38,532 nt of DNA from positions 28,358-66,889 of the forward strand of contig JALWUQ010000037.1 in NCBI GenBank assembly GCA_026993075.1. Direction: 5' to 3'. The notes beneath the pieces are model-generated. The model was given only the letters and a program-made list of their open reading frames with translations, was not told the origin of the DNA and ran no database searches. Of the stretch, positions 8,542-18,421 are shown one piece after another (within the stretch, counting starts at the first letter, position 1; every line of letters begins with the position of its first letter). The position numbers and the translations under genes are program-made. This stretch comes from Campylobacteraceae bacterium (GTDB lineage Bacteria; Campylobacterota; Campylobacteria; Campylobacterales; JALSKU01).

Positions 8542-9816
8542 CCCAAGATATAACTGTCTGGGCCTTGCTATTTTTGTTTTTTTATCTTTTTTAAATTCTA
8601 CCCATTGAGAAATCCATCCAACAGTTCTTCCTATCACAAATATAGCGGTAAACATATTTTTAGGAATCCCAAGAGCTGTTAAAATAACTCCCGAATAAAA
8701 ATCAATATTTGGATAAAGGTTTCTTTTTATAAAATACTCATCATTTAAAGCTATATCTTCTATCTTATGAGCAATTTCTAGGAGCCTTGAGTCGAGATTT
8801 AATTCGTCTTTTAACTGATCTTGAAGTTTTTTTAGTATTCTTGCTCTTGGATCAAAGTTTTTATAAACTCTGTGTCCAAAACCCATAAGTCTAAAAGGAT
8901 CATCTGGATCTTTTGCCTTTGCTATATATTTATCTACATTTTTAACATTACCAATAAGTTCAAGCTGAGCTATAACAGACTCGTTCGCCCCACCATGAGC
9001 TCTTCCCCATAAAGCATTTATACCAGCTGATATGGCACCGTAAGGATGAGCTCCGGTTGATGCAACCGTTCTTACTGTTGTTGTTGAAGCATTTTGCTCA
9101 TGATCGGCATGTAAAGTAAAGATGGTATCAAGTGCTTTGACTTCTATATCACTAATCTTTGTATCTGCTTTTTCATTGATATTTCTATGCATTTTGCCAC
9201 CTGGATATGCTCTTAGCATATATAAAAAGTTTTCTGTAAAGTATCTATCAATGTCTGGATAAATGATGGGAATACCAAGTCCTCTTCTGTAAGCTAAAGA
9301 TGCTAAGGTAGGGATCTTTGCTATAATTCTTCCTGACATTTGGGCAAATTCAGATTCATTTGAAATATCGACATGGTCATAATAAAATGCAGAGAGTGCG
9401 CTTACAGCTGAAGAGAGCATTGCCATAGGATGTGCAGTTCTTGGAAAAGCGTTAAAAAGGCTTTGAAAGCCCTCATCAACAAATGCACGATGTCTTAATT
9501 CGTTATCAAATTCTATTGATTGCTCATGTGTAGGTAATTTGGAATTTAAAAGAAGATAACAGATATCAAGATATTTGTACTTTTCAGTCAATTCTTCTAT
9601 TGGATAACCTTTGTATCTAAGCTCACCTTTTTCTCCATTTATAAATGTTATCTTTGAATTACAGCTTGCGGTTGAAGTAAAACCAGGGTCGTATGTAAAC
9701 ATCCCTGTATCTTTATAAAACGATCTGATATCCAGGACATTAGGACCTCTGGTGCCTTCTAAAACTGGGAATTCATAGACCTTGTCATCAATTTTTATTG
9801 TAGCAATTGATTTCAT
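8536..9816 (-). CDS. gltA: Citrate synthase
   Basis: This TCA-cycle enzyme condenses oxaloacetate and acetyl-CoA to citrate. It is a type II (Gram-negative, long form) enzyme of 426 residues, against 427 in E. coli. Catalytic blocks are visible: HADHEQNASTTTVR, GFGHRVYKNFDPRA and the C-terminal GWISQWVEF followed by RPRQLYLG. The frame opens six codons earlier at 9834, but AAGGAGA lies inside those codons, four bases ahead of the ATG at 9816, which is therefore the better start. It is last in the minus-strand run from purM and overlaps the end of the convergent kinase gene by six bases, leaving no room for an independent terminator. Confidence 0.96.
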   Translation of the reverse strand: MKSIATIKIDDKVYEFPVLEGTRGPNVLDIRSFYKDTGMFTYDPGFTSTASCNSKITFINGEKGELRYKGYPIEELTEKYKYLDICYLLLNSKLPTHEQSIEFDNELRHRAFVDEGFQSLFNAFPRTAHPMAMLSSAVSALSAFYYDHVDISNESEFAQMSGRIIAKIPTLASLAYRRGLGIPIIYPDIDRYFTENFLYMLRAYPGGKMHRNINEKADTKISDIEVKALDTIFTLHADHEQNASTTTVRTVASTGAHPYGAISAGINALWGRAHGGANESVIAQLELIGNVKNVDKYIAKAKDPDDPFRLMGFGHRVYKNFDPRARILKKLQDQLKDELNLDSRLLEIAHKIEDIALNDEYFIKRNLYPNIDFYSGVILTALGIPKNMFTAIFVIGRTVGWISQWVEFKKDKKTKIARPRQLYLGL

Positions 9817-9854
9817 TTTATCTCCTTTTGTCATAAGGTAAAATTATATCATAA

Positions 9855-10502
9855 TTATTTTTTCACTCCGTTTAAAATAGGTACAAAAAGACAATTATCG
9901 AGTTCATTTTTGATAATTTTATCATCCTTTTTTATAAATTTTGTAATTATATGTTTTTTGTCTTTTTCTATGGGAGCTACTAAAATACCACCATTTTTTA
10001 GTTGATTGAATATTTTCTTTGGTATTTCTTTGATTGAGGCGGAAAAGAGTATCCTGTCAAATGGGGCATAAGAACTCCAGCCATTTTGTCCATCATCACA
10101 TCTTATATGAATATTGTTAATTTCCATCTTTTTAAATCTTATTTTTGCTTCTATTGATAACTTTTCAATTCTTTCAATCGTAAAAACTCTTCTTATTAAT
10201 TTACTTAAAATTGCAGCTTGATACCCACTCCCGCACCCAATCTCCATAACAGAATCGACTTTATCGTTTATTTCTAAAAATTGTGTCATTTTTGCAACTG
10301 TTAAGGGCGAACTGATCCATTGACTTGAAGATAGAGGCAAGGCATCTAACTTATAAGCATAATGTTTAAATCCAACCGGAACAAAGGATTCTCTTTGTAT
10401 TTGCGTAAAAACTTCAAAAATATGTTCTTCCAAAGGAAAGATTTTATCAATCTCTTCAGCCATTTTTTTGCATTTTTGAAACTGTATCTTTTTTTCTATC
10501 AT
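9855..10502 (-). CDS. pcm: Protein-L-isoaspartate O-methyltransferase
   Basis: This repair enzyme methylates damaged isoaspartyl residues using S-adenosylmethionine. The family hallmarks are present: FVPVGFKHYAYKLDALPLSSSQWISSPLTVAKM (residues 36-68), where most relatives have GQTIS-P, then the SAM-binding EIGCGSGYQAAIL near 88-100 and the ERI segment. The 215 residues are a normal length. Its ATG overlaps the stop of the upstream nitrilase-family gene (ATGA), so the two are translationally coupled. The variation SSSQWISS at the GxTIS position is unusual compared with E. coli and may alter substrate preference. Confidence 0.9.
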   Translation of the reverse strand: MIEKKIQFQKCKKMAEEIDKIFPLEEHIFEVFTQIQRESFVPVGFKHYAYKLDALPLSSSQWISSPLTVAKMTQFLEINDKVDSVMEIGCGSGYQAAILSKLIRRVFTIERIEKLSIEAKIRFKKMEINNIHIRCDDGQNGWSSYAPFDRILFSASIKEIPKKIFNQLKNGGILVAPIEKDKKHIITKFIKKDDKIIKNELDNCLFVPILNGVKK

Positions 10503-11230
10503 TTTATTCCTATATCTATATATCTTCTCATTTTTTTTATCTCTTTTAAATTTATCTCTTTTAAAATTAAACTTTTTCTATCATTTTTATAGAATTTACC
10601 AAAAGGTGAAGAAAAAGAAGAATTTTTTGCCATATCTTCATTTGCACTGTTTGATACGATTACGAAGCACTGGTTTAGAAGCGATAAGGCATTGCTTAGG
10701 ATTTGTAAATGTTTTTTTCTTGCTGTTGCCCATAAAGACGGTATTAAAACTATATCTGCACCTTGAATATGTTTCCAAAGCTCCACAAATCTAAGCTCAA
10801 AACATATAAGAATTGCATATTTTATACCATTTACTTTAAAAATTTTTATATCATTTTTTTTACCGGGGGTAAAATAACTATCCTCTTTGCCAAGTTTGAA
10901 AAGCTCATACTTGTCTCTTTGATATATAATTTTTTCATTTTGAATAAATTTTGCTCTGTTGTAAAAATTACCGTTTTCATACTCAATCATGCTTAAACAA
11001 AGAGTTTTGTTTTTTGTAAGTTTTAATAATTCTTTTTCTATCTTTCTGCTAAAATCGGCAGCTTTAAACATATTATCATAACAAAAATTACTAAGACAAA
11101 GCTCCGGAGCACAAATGATAGAATTCGTTGGAGCTTTTTTGACAAGAGATGAGAGTTTTTTAAAATTCTTTTCAAATGCAAAGTTATCATAAGAAAATTG
11201 TAAAGATACTAACTCTTTAAAAGTCGTCAA
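10499..11230 (-). CDS. Carbon-nitrogen (nitrilase-family) hydrolase
   Basis: This is a nitrilase-superfamily amidohydrolase of 243 residues. The catalytic triad can be read: Glu in [11 protein letters not shown] (about residue 43), Lys in YQRDKYELF (about 107) and Cys in [10 protein letters not shown] (about 143). The aromatic start of the lid in [10 protein letters not shown] is also typical. The substrate cannot be told from sequence; relatives act on omega-amides, carbamoyl compounds or deaminated glutathione. Its start lies inside the last 14 bases of nrdB and its stop overlaps pcm, so it is embedded in a tightly packed operon. Coupling to nucleotide synthesis genes may be positional only. 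Confidence 0.85.
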   Translation of the reverse strand: MTTFKELVSLQFSYDNFAFEKNFKKLSSLVKKAPTNSIICAPELCLSNFCYDNMFKAADFSRKIEKELLKLTKNKTLCLSMIEYENGNFYNRAKFIQNEKIIYQRDKYELFKLGKEDSYFTPGKKNDIKIFKVNGIKYAILICFELRFVELWKHIQGADIVLIPSLWATARKKHLQILSNALSLLNQCFVIVSNSANEDMAKNSSFSSPFGKFYKNDRKSLILKEINLKEIKKMRRYIDIGIK

Positions 11231-12239
11231 AAGTTAAACTTCCTTTTGAATAGTTTGCAACATTTCCCTCGAAAAAGTTAGTTTTTTGATTATTGAACTG
11301 GCTAAAATTATCTACCCATTTTATCGGATGTTTTGCATTGTACAGCTGCTTTAATCCAACCGCTTTTAGCCTTTCATTTGCCAAATACTTGATATATTCA
11401 TCTATAATCTCATCCGTTAATCCCAAAATTTGACCGTTTGTTATGTATTGTCCCCAAGATACTTCAAGTTTTACAGCTTCTTCAAACATATGATAAACTT
11501 CATCAAGCAACTCTTTTGTAAAAAGTTCAGGCCTCTCTTTTTTGACGACATTTATCATGTTTTGAAATATCAAAAGATGAGTTACTTCATCCCTTTGGAT
11601 AAATCTTATCATTTGAGCAGAACCAAGCATTTTGCCGCTTCTTGCCAATGTATAAAAAAAAGTAAAACCACTGTAAAAATATAATCCCTCTAAAATTTGA
11701 TTGGCAAACATTGCTTTTACTATCTGGTTTTCCGTTGGATTTTCGGCCAACTTCTCATAAACACTTGCGATATAATCATTCTTGCCTTTTAGTTTTGCAT
11801 CTTGCCTCCACATTTCATATATCTCATCTGTATTGCTTGAAATGCTATCCACCATAACAGCATAACTTTGTGAATGTAAAGCTTCCTCATAAGCCTGTCT
11901 AACAAGTATAAGGTTAATCTCTGGAGAAGTTATAAAGGGATTTACATTATCTATTAAGTTATTTGTTTGAAGTGAATCCATAAAAATAAGCTGAGACAAA
12001 GCTTTGTCATAAGAGACCTTTTCTTGGTCTGTGAGTTGTTTATAATCCCTGACATCAGTAGTCATGTCAACTTCTTTTGGAAACCAGGTATTATTTAGCA
12101 TCATATCCCAAAGATTATAAGCCCATTGGTATTTTATCTTATTTAATTCAAATATTCCTGTAGGATTGCCGCCAAAGACCCTTCTTTCTCCTACACTCTC
12201 TTTTGAGTCTGGGTTGTATATCTTTTTTCTTTTAATCAT
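11217..12239 (-). CDS. nrdB: Class Ia ribonucleotide reductase, beta subunit
   Basis: This is the radical-generating small subunit that lets the alpha subunit reduce ribonucleoside diphosphates to deoxy forms. Metal and radical residues are in place: Asp88 in FMDSL, Glu119 and His122 followed by the tyrosyl-radical Tyr126 in EALHSQSY, and a second ligand set in the [11 protein letters not shown] helix. The presence of the radical Tyr argues for an oxygen-dependent di-iron class I enzyme and against the Tyr-less subclasses. The acidic tail ending in TFDDF is the alpha-binding peptide. An AAGGATAAGGAT site precedes the ATG, four bases after the purM stop. The alpha subunit gene is not in this window. 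Confidence 0.94.
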   Translation of the reverse strand: MIKRKKIYNPDSKESVGERRVFGGNPTGIFELNKIKYQWAYNLWDMMLNNTWFPKEVDMTTDVRDYKQLTDQEKVSYDKALSQLIFMDSLQTNNLIDNVNPFITSPEINLILVRQAYEEALHSQSYAVMVDSISSNTDEIYEMWRQDAKLKGKNDYIASVYEKLAENPTENQIVKAMFANQILEGLYFYSGFTFFYTLARSGKMLGSAQMIRFIQRDEVTHLLIFQNMINVVKKERPELFTKELLDEVYHMFEEAVKLEVSWGQYITNGQILGLTDEIIDEYIKYLANERLKAVGLKQLYNAKHPIKWVDNFSQFNNQKTNFFEGNVANYSKGSLTFDDF

Positions 12240-12243
12240 ATCC

Positions 12244-13242
12244 TTATCCTTTTATTTGAACCTTGTTTATTCCCTTTTGTATCTCTCCAATTATATAACC
12301 ATCTGAATTTTCCAAAATTTTATCAACATTTTTCGGATTTGCTATGATAACCATACCAACTCCCATGTTGAAAGTTTGAAACATTTCCTTTTCTTCTACA
12401 AATTTTGACATATATTCAAAGATAGGGAGAGTTTTTATATCATTTTTTCTGATTATCGCTTGTAGATTTTTAGGTAAAGCTCTCGGTAAATTTTCTATTA
12501 TACCGCCACCTGTTATATGGGCAAGTGAATTTATATAAGGTTTTAGTTTTGTAAAAGTTTTTACATATATCTTGGTAGGTTTTAAGAGCAGGTCAATGAG
12601 TTTTTCTCCGGCTATTTTATCATCAAATTTATGATTTAATTTTTCAAACAATAATTTTCTAACAAGTGAGTAACCGTTAGAATGAATACCTGAACTAGGT
12701 AGTGCTATCAACATATCACCCTCTTTGACTTTATTTACTCTGTCCAATTCGTCTTTCTCGGCAATTCCGACTGCAAAACCTGCTAAATCAAAATCATTTT
12801 TTGCATACATTCCAGGCATCTCAGCAGTTTCGCCGCCTATCAAAGCACATGTGCTTTGCAAACAACCCTCACTTATGCCTTTAACTACGGCAGTTGATTC
12901 GCTGGTTTTAAGTTTAGCTGTTGCATAATAGTCTAAAAAAAACATAGGTGTTGCAAAGTTGCATATAAGGTCATTTACACACATAGCAACCAAGTCAATT
13001 CCGACTGTATCAAACCTTTTGGCATCTATTGCAAGTTTGAGTTTTGTACCGACTCCGTCAGTCGCACCTAAAATAACCGGTTTTTTATATCCTGATGGTA
13101 GCTCGTAAGCTCCGGCAAAAGAGCCAATGCCACCTATGACATTTTTATCAAAAGTCGAAGTAACAAAAGGTTTTATCTCTTCAACAAATCTCGCACCTTC
13201 ATCTATATCAACACCGGCATCTTTGTAACTTATTTTGCTCAC
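12244..13242 (-). CDS. purM: Phosphoribosylformylglycinamidine cyclo-ligase
   Basis: AIR synthetase performs step five of purine synthesis, closing the imidazole ring with ATP. The 332 residues begin [20 protein letters not shown] and contain the dimer-interface and ATP-site blocks [45 protein letters not shown] and [12 protein letters not shown]. This is a full-length, normal member. It sits at the head of the nrdB-nit-pcm-gltA run, opposite coaE-dapF; I recall the same purM / coaE / dapF arrangement from Campylobacter jejuni. A 13-base gap separates it from the small membrane protein gene upstream. Confidence 0.95.
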   Translation of the reverse strand: MSKISYKDAGVDIDEGARFVEEIKPFVTSTFDKNVIGGIGSFAGAYELPSGYKKPVILGATDGVGTKLKLAIDAKRFDTVGIDLVAMCVNDLICNFATPMFFLDYYATAKLKTSESTAVVKGISEGCLQSTCALIGGETAEMPGMYAKNDFDLAGFAVGIAEKDELDRVNKVKEGDMLIALPSSGIHSNGYSLVRKLLFEKLNHKFDDKIAGEKLIDLLLKPTKIYVKTFTKLKPYINSLAHITGGGIIENLPRALPKNLQAIIRKNDIKTLPIFEYMSKFVEEKEMFQTFNMGVGMVIIANPKNVDKILENSDGYIIGEIQKGINKVQIKG

Positions 13243-13255
13243 TTATTAATCTCCA

Positions 13256-13477
13256 TTACTTTTTCCAATCACAAGGAGGAAATATTTTTTTTAAAAACCA
13301 TATAGAAGGACAGAAGTTTGTAAATGCCCACAAAAGAAGCATTAAAATAACAAAAATTTGTAAAATTACTGCTATTTGAAACATTTTGGTATCGCCATTG
13401 AACCCCAATGCAAAAAAAAGTAAAGTTATGCCAAGAACAACAGCCGTTAAGATTCTTTGTAATTTTTGGTAGCACAT
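13256..13477 (-). CDS. Small two-helix membrane protein, DUF2892/YgaP-like
   Basis: This 73-residue protein consists almost wholly of two hydrophobic helices (about 8-27 and 34-52), followed by the short motif FCPSIWFLKKIFPPCDW. The N-terminal LQRILTAVVLGI and the CP-containing end resemble the membrane segment family DUF2892 found attached to rhodanese proteins such as YgaP. A start with GGAAAAAGAT six bases upstream supports translation. The gene is first on the minus strand before purM and diverges from coaE. A second open frame over the same bases (13269-13475) lacks these features and is taken as a shadow. Function is unknown. Confidence 0.65.
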   Translation of the reverse strand: MCYQKLQRILTAVVLGITLLFFALGFNGDTKMFQIAVILQIFVILMLLLWAFTNFCPSIWFLKKIFPPCDWKK

Positions 13478-13546
13478 ATCTTTTTCCTTTTTGAATATTG
13501 TCGTATTTTATCGATTATATGATAAAATATGGATAAAAGGAGAGTA

Positions 13547-14140
13547 ATGGTTATAATTATTACCGGCGGTATCTGCACAGGAAAAAGTACAGTTTGCAAA
13601 ATATTTGAAAAAAATGGCTATGAGATAATAGATGCTGATAAGATTACTCACAGGTTACTTGATGAAAACAAAGAATCTATCGGAAAATTATTTGGTAAAA
13701 AATATATTAAAAATAATAAAATAGACAGAAAAGGATTGGGGCAGTTAATTTTTTCTGATGCAGAGAAAAAAAAAGAGTTGGAAGATTTTTTGCACCCTAA
13801 AATAAGAAAAGAGATAAAAAAAGAGTCCAAGAAGTTACAAAGTATTCATAAAAAATATCTTATAGACATTCCTTTGTTTTTTGAAAGTAATAGCTATAAA
13901 GCAGATATGATTATAGTAGTTTACGCTCCTGAAAAGGTGCAATTAAACAGACTTATGAAAAGAGAGTGCATAAGAAAAGATGAAGCATTAAAGAGAATAA
14001 TGTCCCAAATGGATATAGAAGAAAAAAGAAAATTAGCCGATTTGGTGATAGACAATTCAAAAGATTTAAATTTTTTACAAAATAATATAAAACTAATATT
14101 GCCAGATATAGGAGAAGATAATGCAAATTTCAAAATATAG
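13547..14140 (+). CDS. coaE: Dephospho-CoA kinase
   Basis: This enzyme phosphorylates the ribose of dephospho-CoA, the last step of coenzyme A synthesis. The P-loop GGICTGKST stands at residues 6-14 and IIDADKITHRLL near 28-39 is the conserved dephospho-CoA site; IDIPLFFES corresponds to the usual VPLLFE motif. The frame opens at ATG 13529, but AAAGGAGAG falls inside that extension immediately before ATG 13547, so 13547 is the likely start (197 residues). The last 20 bases overlap dapF, pointing to a coaE-dapF operon. The final residues NANFKI come from the dapF start region. Confidence 0.92.
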   Translation: MVIIITGGICTGKSTVCKIFEKNGYEIIDADKITHRLLDENKESIGKLFGKKYIKNNKIDRKGLGQLIFSDAEKKKELEDFLHPKIRKEIKKESKKLQSIHKKYLIDIPLFFESNSYKADMIIVVYAPEKVQLNRLMKRECIRKDEALKRIMSQMDIEEKRKLADLVIDNSKDLNFLQNNIKLILPDIGEDNANFKI

Positions 14141-14876
14141 TGCAAGTGGAAATGACTTTGTAATATTTCATACGTTTTTAGAAAAAAATAGAAGTAATTT
14201 AGCCAAAGAGTTGTGTCACAGACAAATCGGGGTTGGAGCAGACGGACTTATCGTGCTTTTGCCAAGCAATTCTTTTGAATATGATTTTAAGTGGCAATTT
14301 TACAATAGTGATGGCAGTGAGGCTGAAATGTGTGGCAATGGCAGCAGAGCAGCAGCTCATTATGCACTCAATAATGCCTTGGCTGAAGAAAATATGAAAT
14401 TTTTAACTAAAGCAGGTATTATAGAAGCTACGGTTGAAAATGATACTGTTGAAGTCATGTTGACAGATTTGAAAATCATAGATAGTGATATCAATGATAA
14501 GGGTTATATTTGGGATTTTCTTGATACGGGAGTGCCTCATCTGGTGACTTTTGTTAAAGATTTAAATAGTTACTCAAAAGATTTGGCTAAAGAATTAAGA
14601 CAAAAATATAATACCAATGTAAATTTTGCAATGGTAGAAAATCATCAAATTTTCGTAAGAACTTATGAAAGGGGAGTTGAGGACGAAACGCTGGCATGTG
14701 GTACGGGAATGGCAGCTTGTTTTTATATGGCAAGAGCTAAGAGTTATGTGGGAGATATAGCCAATGTATATCCAAAAAGTGGTGAAAGATTAACCCTATC
14801 TTATAAAAATAATAAAATTTATTTTAAAGGAAAAGTTGTAAAAGTTTTTGATATAATAAGAGATAAAATTTTATAA
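14121..14876 (+). CDS. dapF: Diaminopimelate epimerase
   Basis: This enzyme interconverts LL- and meso-diaminopimelate for lysine and peptidoglycan synthesis, by a two-base cysteine mechanism. Both catalytic cysteines are in context: EMCGNGSRAAAHYA (about Cys73) and ETLACGTGMAACF (about Cys196). The N-terminal KYSASGNDFVIFH is the family signature. At 251 residues it is slightly shorter than the E. coli enzyme (274), as is common in this phylum. The ribosome site GGAGAAGATA is within the end of coaE. The next gene encodes a putative peptidoglycan hydrolase, so the cluster has a cell-wall flavour. Confidence 0.95.
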   Translation: MQISKYSASGNDFVIFHTFLEKNRSNLAKELCHRQIGVGADGLIVLLPSNSFEYDFKWQFYNSDGSEAEMCGNGSRAAAHYALNNALAEENMKFLTKAGIIEATVENDTVEVMLTDLKIIDSDINDKGYIWDFLDTGVPHLVTFVKDLNSYSKDLAKELRQKYNTNVNFAMVENHQIFVRTYERGVEDETLACGTGMAACFYMARAKSYVGDIANVYPKSGERLTLSYKNNKIYFKGKVVKVFDIIRDKIL

Positions 14877-14889
14877 CTGGAGAAAAAAA

Positions 14890-15642
14890 GTGAAAAGAAT
14901 ATTGATATCAATATTACTTTTATCATCGATATTATTTGCTGGAGGATTGCCTTCTTGGTATTATAAGATAAAAAATACCTCTTTGCAAAGAAATAAATTT
15001 GTAGAGATTATGCTACCAATGATAAAAAAAGCCAATAAAATAACACTAAAAAGAAGAGAGTTTGTGATCAACTTTTTTAATAAACTTGAAAAAAAAGGCT
15101 TTGGCGGTATTGATAAAAGTGATTTAAGAAGACTTGTTAGGATTTCAAAAATTTATAATATAAAAAATCTTTTCGATAAAGATGATTATCTTTTGAAGAT
15201 TGATAAAGTTCCGGAATCTTTAGCATTAACTCAAGCTGCCATAGAGAGTGCATGGGGAAAGAGTAGATTTGCTATACAAGCTGACAATCTTTTTGGTCAG
15301 TGGACTTATGGAGCAAAAGGGATAATTCCTCAAGACAGAGCAGAAGGCAAAATCCATAAAATAAGAATTTTTAATTCTTTACAAGCTTCTGTTGACGCTT
15401 ATGTAAATAATTTAAACAGCAATAGAGCTTATAAAAATTTTAGAATTCAAAGATATCAATCTAGAATTTTAGATGAAAAATTTAGTGGAGTAGATGCAGC
15501 ACAAACTATGAAAAAATATTCTCAGCTTAGAGATAAATATGTACAAATGATTAGAAAATTTATGGTAAAACATAAATTTTTAAGATATGATACCGAAGAG
15601 GCAGACAAAGGTGAAGCACAATCTCTTTATGCTTTCAACTGA
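14890..15642 (+). CDS. Exported glucosaminidase-domain protein, Bax-like
   Basis: This is a probable peptidoglycan N-acetylglucosaminidase exported to the periplasm. A signal peptide (KRILISILLLSSILFAGG) is followed by a helical segment and, from about residue 110, a glucosaminidase domain with the catalytic-Glu motif ALTQAAIESAWGKSRFA, then NLFGQWTYG, FNSLQASVDAYVNNLN and YSQLRDKYVQMIR. This order matches the Bax/FlgJ C-terminal family. It starts at GTG 14890 with GGAGAAAAAAA in front, 13 bases after dapF, so it is probably co-transcribed. It ends only eight bases from the convergent prfA stop. Confidence 0.85.
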   Translation: MKRILISILLLSSILFAGGLPSWYYKIKNTSLQRNKFVEIMLPMIKKANKITLKRREFVINFFNKLEKKGFGGIDKSDLRRLVRISKIYNIKNLFDKDDYLLKIDKVPESLALTQAAIESAWGKSRFAIQADNLFGQWTYGAKGIIPQDRAEGKIHKIRIFNSLQASVDAYVNNLNSNRAYKNFRIQRYQSRILDEKFSGVDAAQTMKKYSQLRDKYVQMIRKFMVKHKFLRYDTEEADKGEAQSLYAFN

Positions 15643-15650
15643 GGTAGGGC

Positions 15651-16718
15651 TTATATTCCTGCTTCTTTGATAGCCTCAGCTTGAAAATGAGTTATGAGAG
15701 GGTCTATTATCTCATCAAAAAGACCTCCTTGCATTATGGCGTCAAGTCTGTATAAGGTTAGTCCTATGCGGTGGTCTGTAATTCTGTTTTGTGGGTAATT
15801 ATAAGTTCTTATCCTGCCACTTCTATCCCCTGTGCCTACTTGAGTTTTTCTATCTGCTCCCTCTTTTGCTGTTTGCTCTCTCATCTCAAGTTCATACAGT
15901 CTGGCTTTAAGAACTTTCATAGCTTTATCTTTATTTTTATGCTGAGACTTTTGATCTTGATTTGTTACTACTATGCCAGTTGGCAAATGGGTTATCCTGA
16001 CGGCACTGTCAGTTGTATTGACCGATTGTCCGCCACAGCCGCTGCTTCTCATGACATCTATCTTTAAATCGTTTGAATTTATTTCTATCTCTATATCATC
16101 AACTTCGGGCATAATAGCTACTGTTATAGCTGAGGTGTGGACTCTTCCTTGTGATTCGGTTTCGGGTACCCTTTGGACTCTATGCGTACCGCCTTCATAT
16201 TTTAGTCTGCTGTAAGCACCTTTTCCTTTTATGAGAGTTATCATCTCTTTAAAGCCACCGGCACTTCCTTCACTGCTTGAGATGATTTCTACACTCCAAC
16301 CTCTGAGTTCTGCGTATCTAAGATAAGCTTTAAAAAGATCTTCCACAAAAAGTGCCGCTTCATCTCCACCGGTTCCAGCTCTAAGTTCAACATAAACATT
16401 TCTATCGTCATTTGGATCTTTTGGAAGAAGCAAAAGTCTTATTTCATCCTCGAGTTTTAACTTTTCAGGTTCCAGCTCTTTTAACTCTTCTTTGGCCAAT
16501 TCACCAAGTTCATTATCATCAAGTAATTCTTTGTTTTCTTCTATGCTTTCACATGTTTGGATATATTTTTCAGTTTTTTCTTTTATGGGAGTTAAGTCTG
16601 ACTGCTCTTTTGAAAGAGCAGTCATTTTTTTTATATCATTTGTTATCTCTTGCGAACTTAATAATTTTGTTATTTCATTGTATCTTTTAAGAAAAGGAGA
16701 TAACTTTTCTTTTAGCAT
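15651..16718 (-). CDS. prfA: Peptide chain release factor 1
   Basis: RF1 terminates translation at UAA and UAG. The ribosomal peptidyl-transferase motif appears as [20 protein letters not shown]. The stop-codon-recognition segment reads [15 protein letters not shown], with the P-x-T type tripeptide of RF1 rather than the SPF of RF2. The Gly-Gly-Gln is flanked by the residues needed for PrmC methylation. At 355 residues it is full length. It follows rpsT on the same strand by 21 bases, a pairing I recall from other Campylobacterota, so it is likely read from the rpsT promoter. Confidence 0.96.
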   Translation of the reverse strand: MLKEKLSPFLKRYNEITKLLSSQEITNDIKKMTALSKEQSDLTPIKEKTEKYIQTCESIEENKELLDDNELGELAKEELKELEPEKLKLEDEIRLLLLPKDPNDDRNVYVELRAGTGGDEAALFVEDLFKAYLRYAELRGWSVEIISSSEGSAGGFKEMITLIKGKGAYSRLKYEGGTHRVQRVPETESQGRVHTSAITVAIMPEVDDIEIEINSNDLKIDVMRSSGCGGQSVNTTDSAVRITHLPTGIVVTNQDQKSQHKNKDKAMKVLKARLYELEMREQTAKEGADRKTQVGTGDRSGRIRTYNYPQNRITDHRIGLTLYRLDAIMQGGLFDEIIDPLITHFQAEAIKEAGI

Positions 16719-16739
16719 GATTTACAATATTCGCTTGGA

Positions 16740-17015
16740 TTACGCAGCAGGTTTGTTTAGGGAATTAACCAAGTTATGAAGTCTGCTTACTTTTCTAGCA
16801 GCTGTATTCTTCTTTAAAATTCCTTTACTTACATATTTATGGATATTTTTATTGGCTTTTTTAAAAGCTTCAGTAGCTTCTTCAATATTTTCACTTGCTA
16901 CTGCGGCTTCTACAGCTTTTGTTATATTTTTAATTCTAGTTTTATAGAACCTATTTCTCTCAGTTCTTTTTTTTGTTTGTCTGATTCTTTTTTCAGCAGA
17001 CTTGTGATTTGCCAT
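16740..17015 (-). CDS. rpsT: 30S ribosomal protein S20
   Basis: S20 is a small, very basic 16S rRNA-binding protein of the 30S subunit. It opens with [31 protein letters not shown], the standard S20 N-terminus, and contains a long helix ending in [12 protein letters not shown]. The 91 residues are a typical length. A promoter with a perfect TATAAT box lies 33 bases upstream, and prfA follows directly. Nothing unusual was seen. Confidence 0.96.
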   Translation of the reverse strand: MANHKSAEKRIRQTKKRTERNRFYKTRIKNITKAVEAAVASENIEEATEAFKKANKNIHKYVSKGILKKNTAARKVSRLHNLVNSLNKPAA

Positions 17016-17047
17016 GAAACTTACCTTTATTAAAATTTTAGGAATGC

Positions 17048-17075
17048 ATTATACAAAAAGTCAAATTAAAGACAA
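17048..17075 (-). promoter_or_regulatory. Candidate sigma-70 promoter for rpsT-prfA
   Basis: Read on the minus strand, a TTGTCT -35 box (17070-17075) is followed by a 16-base spacer and a perfect TATAAT -10 box (17048-17053). Transcription would begin about 26 bases ahead of the rpsT start codon. The location between the msrAB stop and rpsT makes it the only sensible promoter for the pair. The matches are seen directly; activity is inferred. Confidence 0.6.
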
Positions 17076-17076
17076 C

Positions 17077-18318
17077 TTAAGGTTTTTTGATCTTATCTCT
17101 TGGAATAAATTTTAAAACAGTGGCATTTATACAAAATCTTTGCCTGCCTCCTGGAGCATCATCGAAAACATGTCCTAGATGAATCCCGCTTGTCTTGGCT
17201 ATAACTTCCATTCTGTGCATTCCATAAGAGTTATCTTCTTTTTCTATAATTGCACCTTTTACTGCTTTGTAAAAGCTAAGCCATCCTGAGTGTGAATTAA
17301 ACCTGTCTCTTGTGTCAAATAAAACTTCGCCTGAGAGTTTATCTACAAAGACGCCATCTGGAGTATTTTTAAATATATCATATTTTTTGCAAAACATACC
17401 GTCAGTCCCTTTGTTGAAAGCTACATTGTAAGCTTCACTGCCGACACCAAGTTCAAATTTGCCAAGAGCTTTGTAAAATTCTGTTTTATTCAAATACCCT
17501 CTGTGAGCAAAAACTTCCTTGCCATCTTTTATAAAGAGTATTGTGGGAGTAGCATTGAGTTTAGTTGTAATGTCGAAACCTTTTAACTTGTCACTATTTA
17601 CAGTTCTAAGGGGAATGCTACCTTTGTAAGATGAAGTAACATCTTTTTTAAATTGTTCACAGTATGGACAAAACGGAGCATCTATAACAATTATCTCTTT
17701 ACCACCAAGAGGCTTTATAAAACTCTGCTTATGAGGTGTTTCTTTTTTAAATTTTACACCTGTGGCATCATCGGGGCAGTATCCGTTTGGATTCTTTTTA
17801 AGATAGTTTTGGTGGTATTGCTCGGCATCGTAAAACTTGACAAGAGGTTTGATTTGTGTTGTGATTTTGCCATATCCTGCCGCGGACAATAATGCCTGAT
17901 ACTCTTTTTCAGTTTCCAAAGCTATCTTGTGTTGATTTTCATTTGTGTAAAATATGGCACTTCTGTAATTGTTGCCTATATCATTTCCCTGGCGATTTCC
18001 TTGAGTCGGGTCATGCATTTGCCAAAAACTTTTGATAAGCTCTTTTGCGGTAACTTTTGTATCATCAAATACAACTTTTACTGATTCTGCATAATTGACT
18101 ATACCTTTTGGGGCATTGTTTCTATATTCTAAAACTTTATTATAGTCAGGATTAGGGTAATTTCCTCCAGCGTAACCGGCTTTTGTATCAAGCACGCCTG
18201 GAATTTGCTCAAAATGCTTTTCAACTCCCCAAAAACATCCTGCTGAGAAGACTATAGTCTGCTCTTTCGCTTGTAGTGACATAATGACTATCCCTAATAT
18301 TAAAATTAATTTTTTCAT
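17077..18318 (-). CDS. msrAB: Periplasmic methionine sulfoxide reductase MsrA-thioredoxin-MsrB fusion
   Basis: This is a three-domain repair enzyme for oxidised methionine. After a signal-like N-terminus (MKKLILILGIVIMSLQAK) comes MsrA with the catalytic Cys28 in SAGCFWGVEK and a later Cys181 in NGYCPDD. Residues about 205-290 form a thioredoxin-fold domain with CPYC at 217-220 and the cis-Pro of NATPTILF. MsrB follows (about 308-407) with its catalytic Cys396 in RQRFCIN and HLGHVFDD. In Neisseria PilB the order is thioredoxin-MsrA-MsrB; here the thioredoxin-like domain lies between the two reductases. The usual SGCGWPSF recycling-Cys segment of MsrB reads HSGWLSF, so that cysteine is absent unless Cys310 replaces it. 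The gene stands alone upstream of rpsT. Confidence 0.92.
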   Translation of the reverse strand: MKKLILILGIVIMSLQAKEQTIVFSAGCFWGVEKHFEQIPGVLDTKAGYAGGNYPNPDYNKVLEYRNNAPKGIVNYAESVKVVFDDTKVTAKELIKSFWQMHDPTQGNRQGNDIGNNYRSAIFYTNENQHKIALETEKEYQALLSAAGYGKITTQIKPLVKFYDAEQYHQNYLKKNPNGYCPDDATGVKFKKETPHKQSFIKPLGGKEIIVIDAPFCPYCEQFKKDVTSSYKGSIPLRTVNSDKLKGFDITTKLNATPTILFIKDGKEVFAHRGYLNKTEFYKALGKFELGVGSEAYNVAFNKGTDGMFCKKYDIFKNTPDGVFVDKLSGEVLFDTRDRFNSHSGWLSFYKAVKGAIIEKEDNSYGMHRMEVIAKTSGIHLGHVFDDAPGGRQRFCINATVLKFIPRDKIKKP

Positions 18319-18421
18319 CCTCTTTCCTTTTTGTATTTTATCTTGTTTTATATAAAAAACTGTTTTGATTTTATCACTACTTTGTAAAGTGTATGTGTAG
18401 CATTATCTTGACATAAATTTT

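Noticed and set aside
13269-13475. Alternative minus-strand frame over the small membrane protein
   Set aside because: It shares the start region but lacks the two clean hydrophobic helices and the DUF2892-like ending of the frame at 13256-13477.
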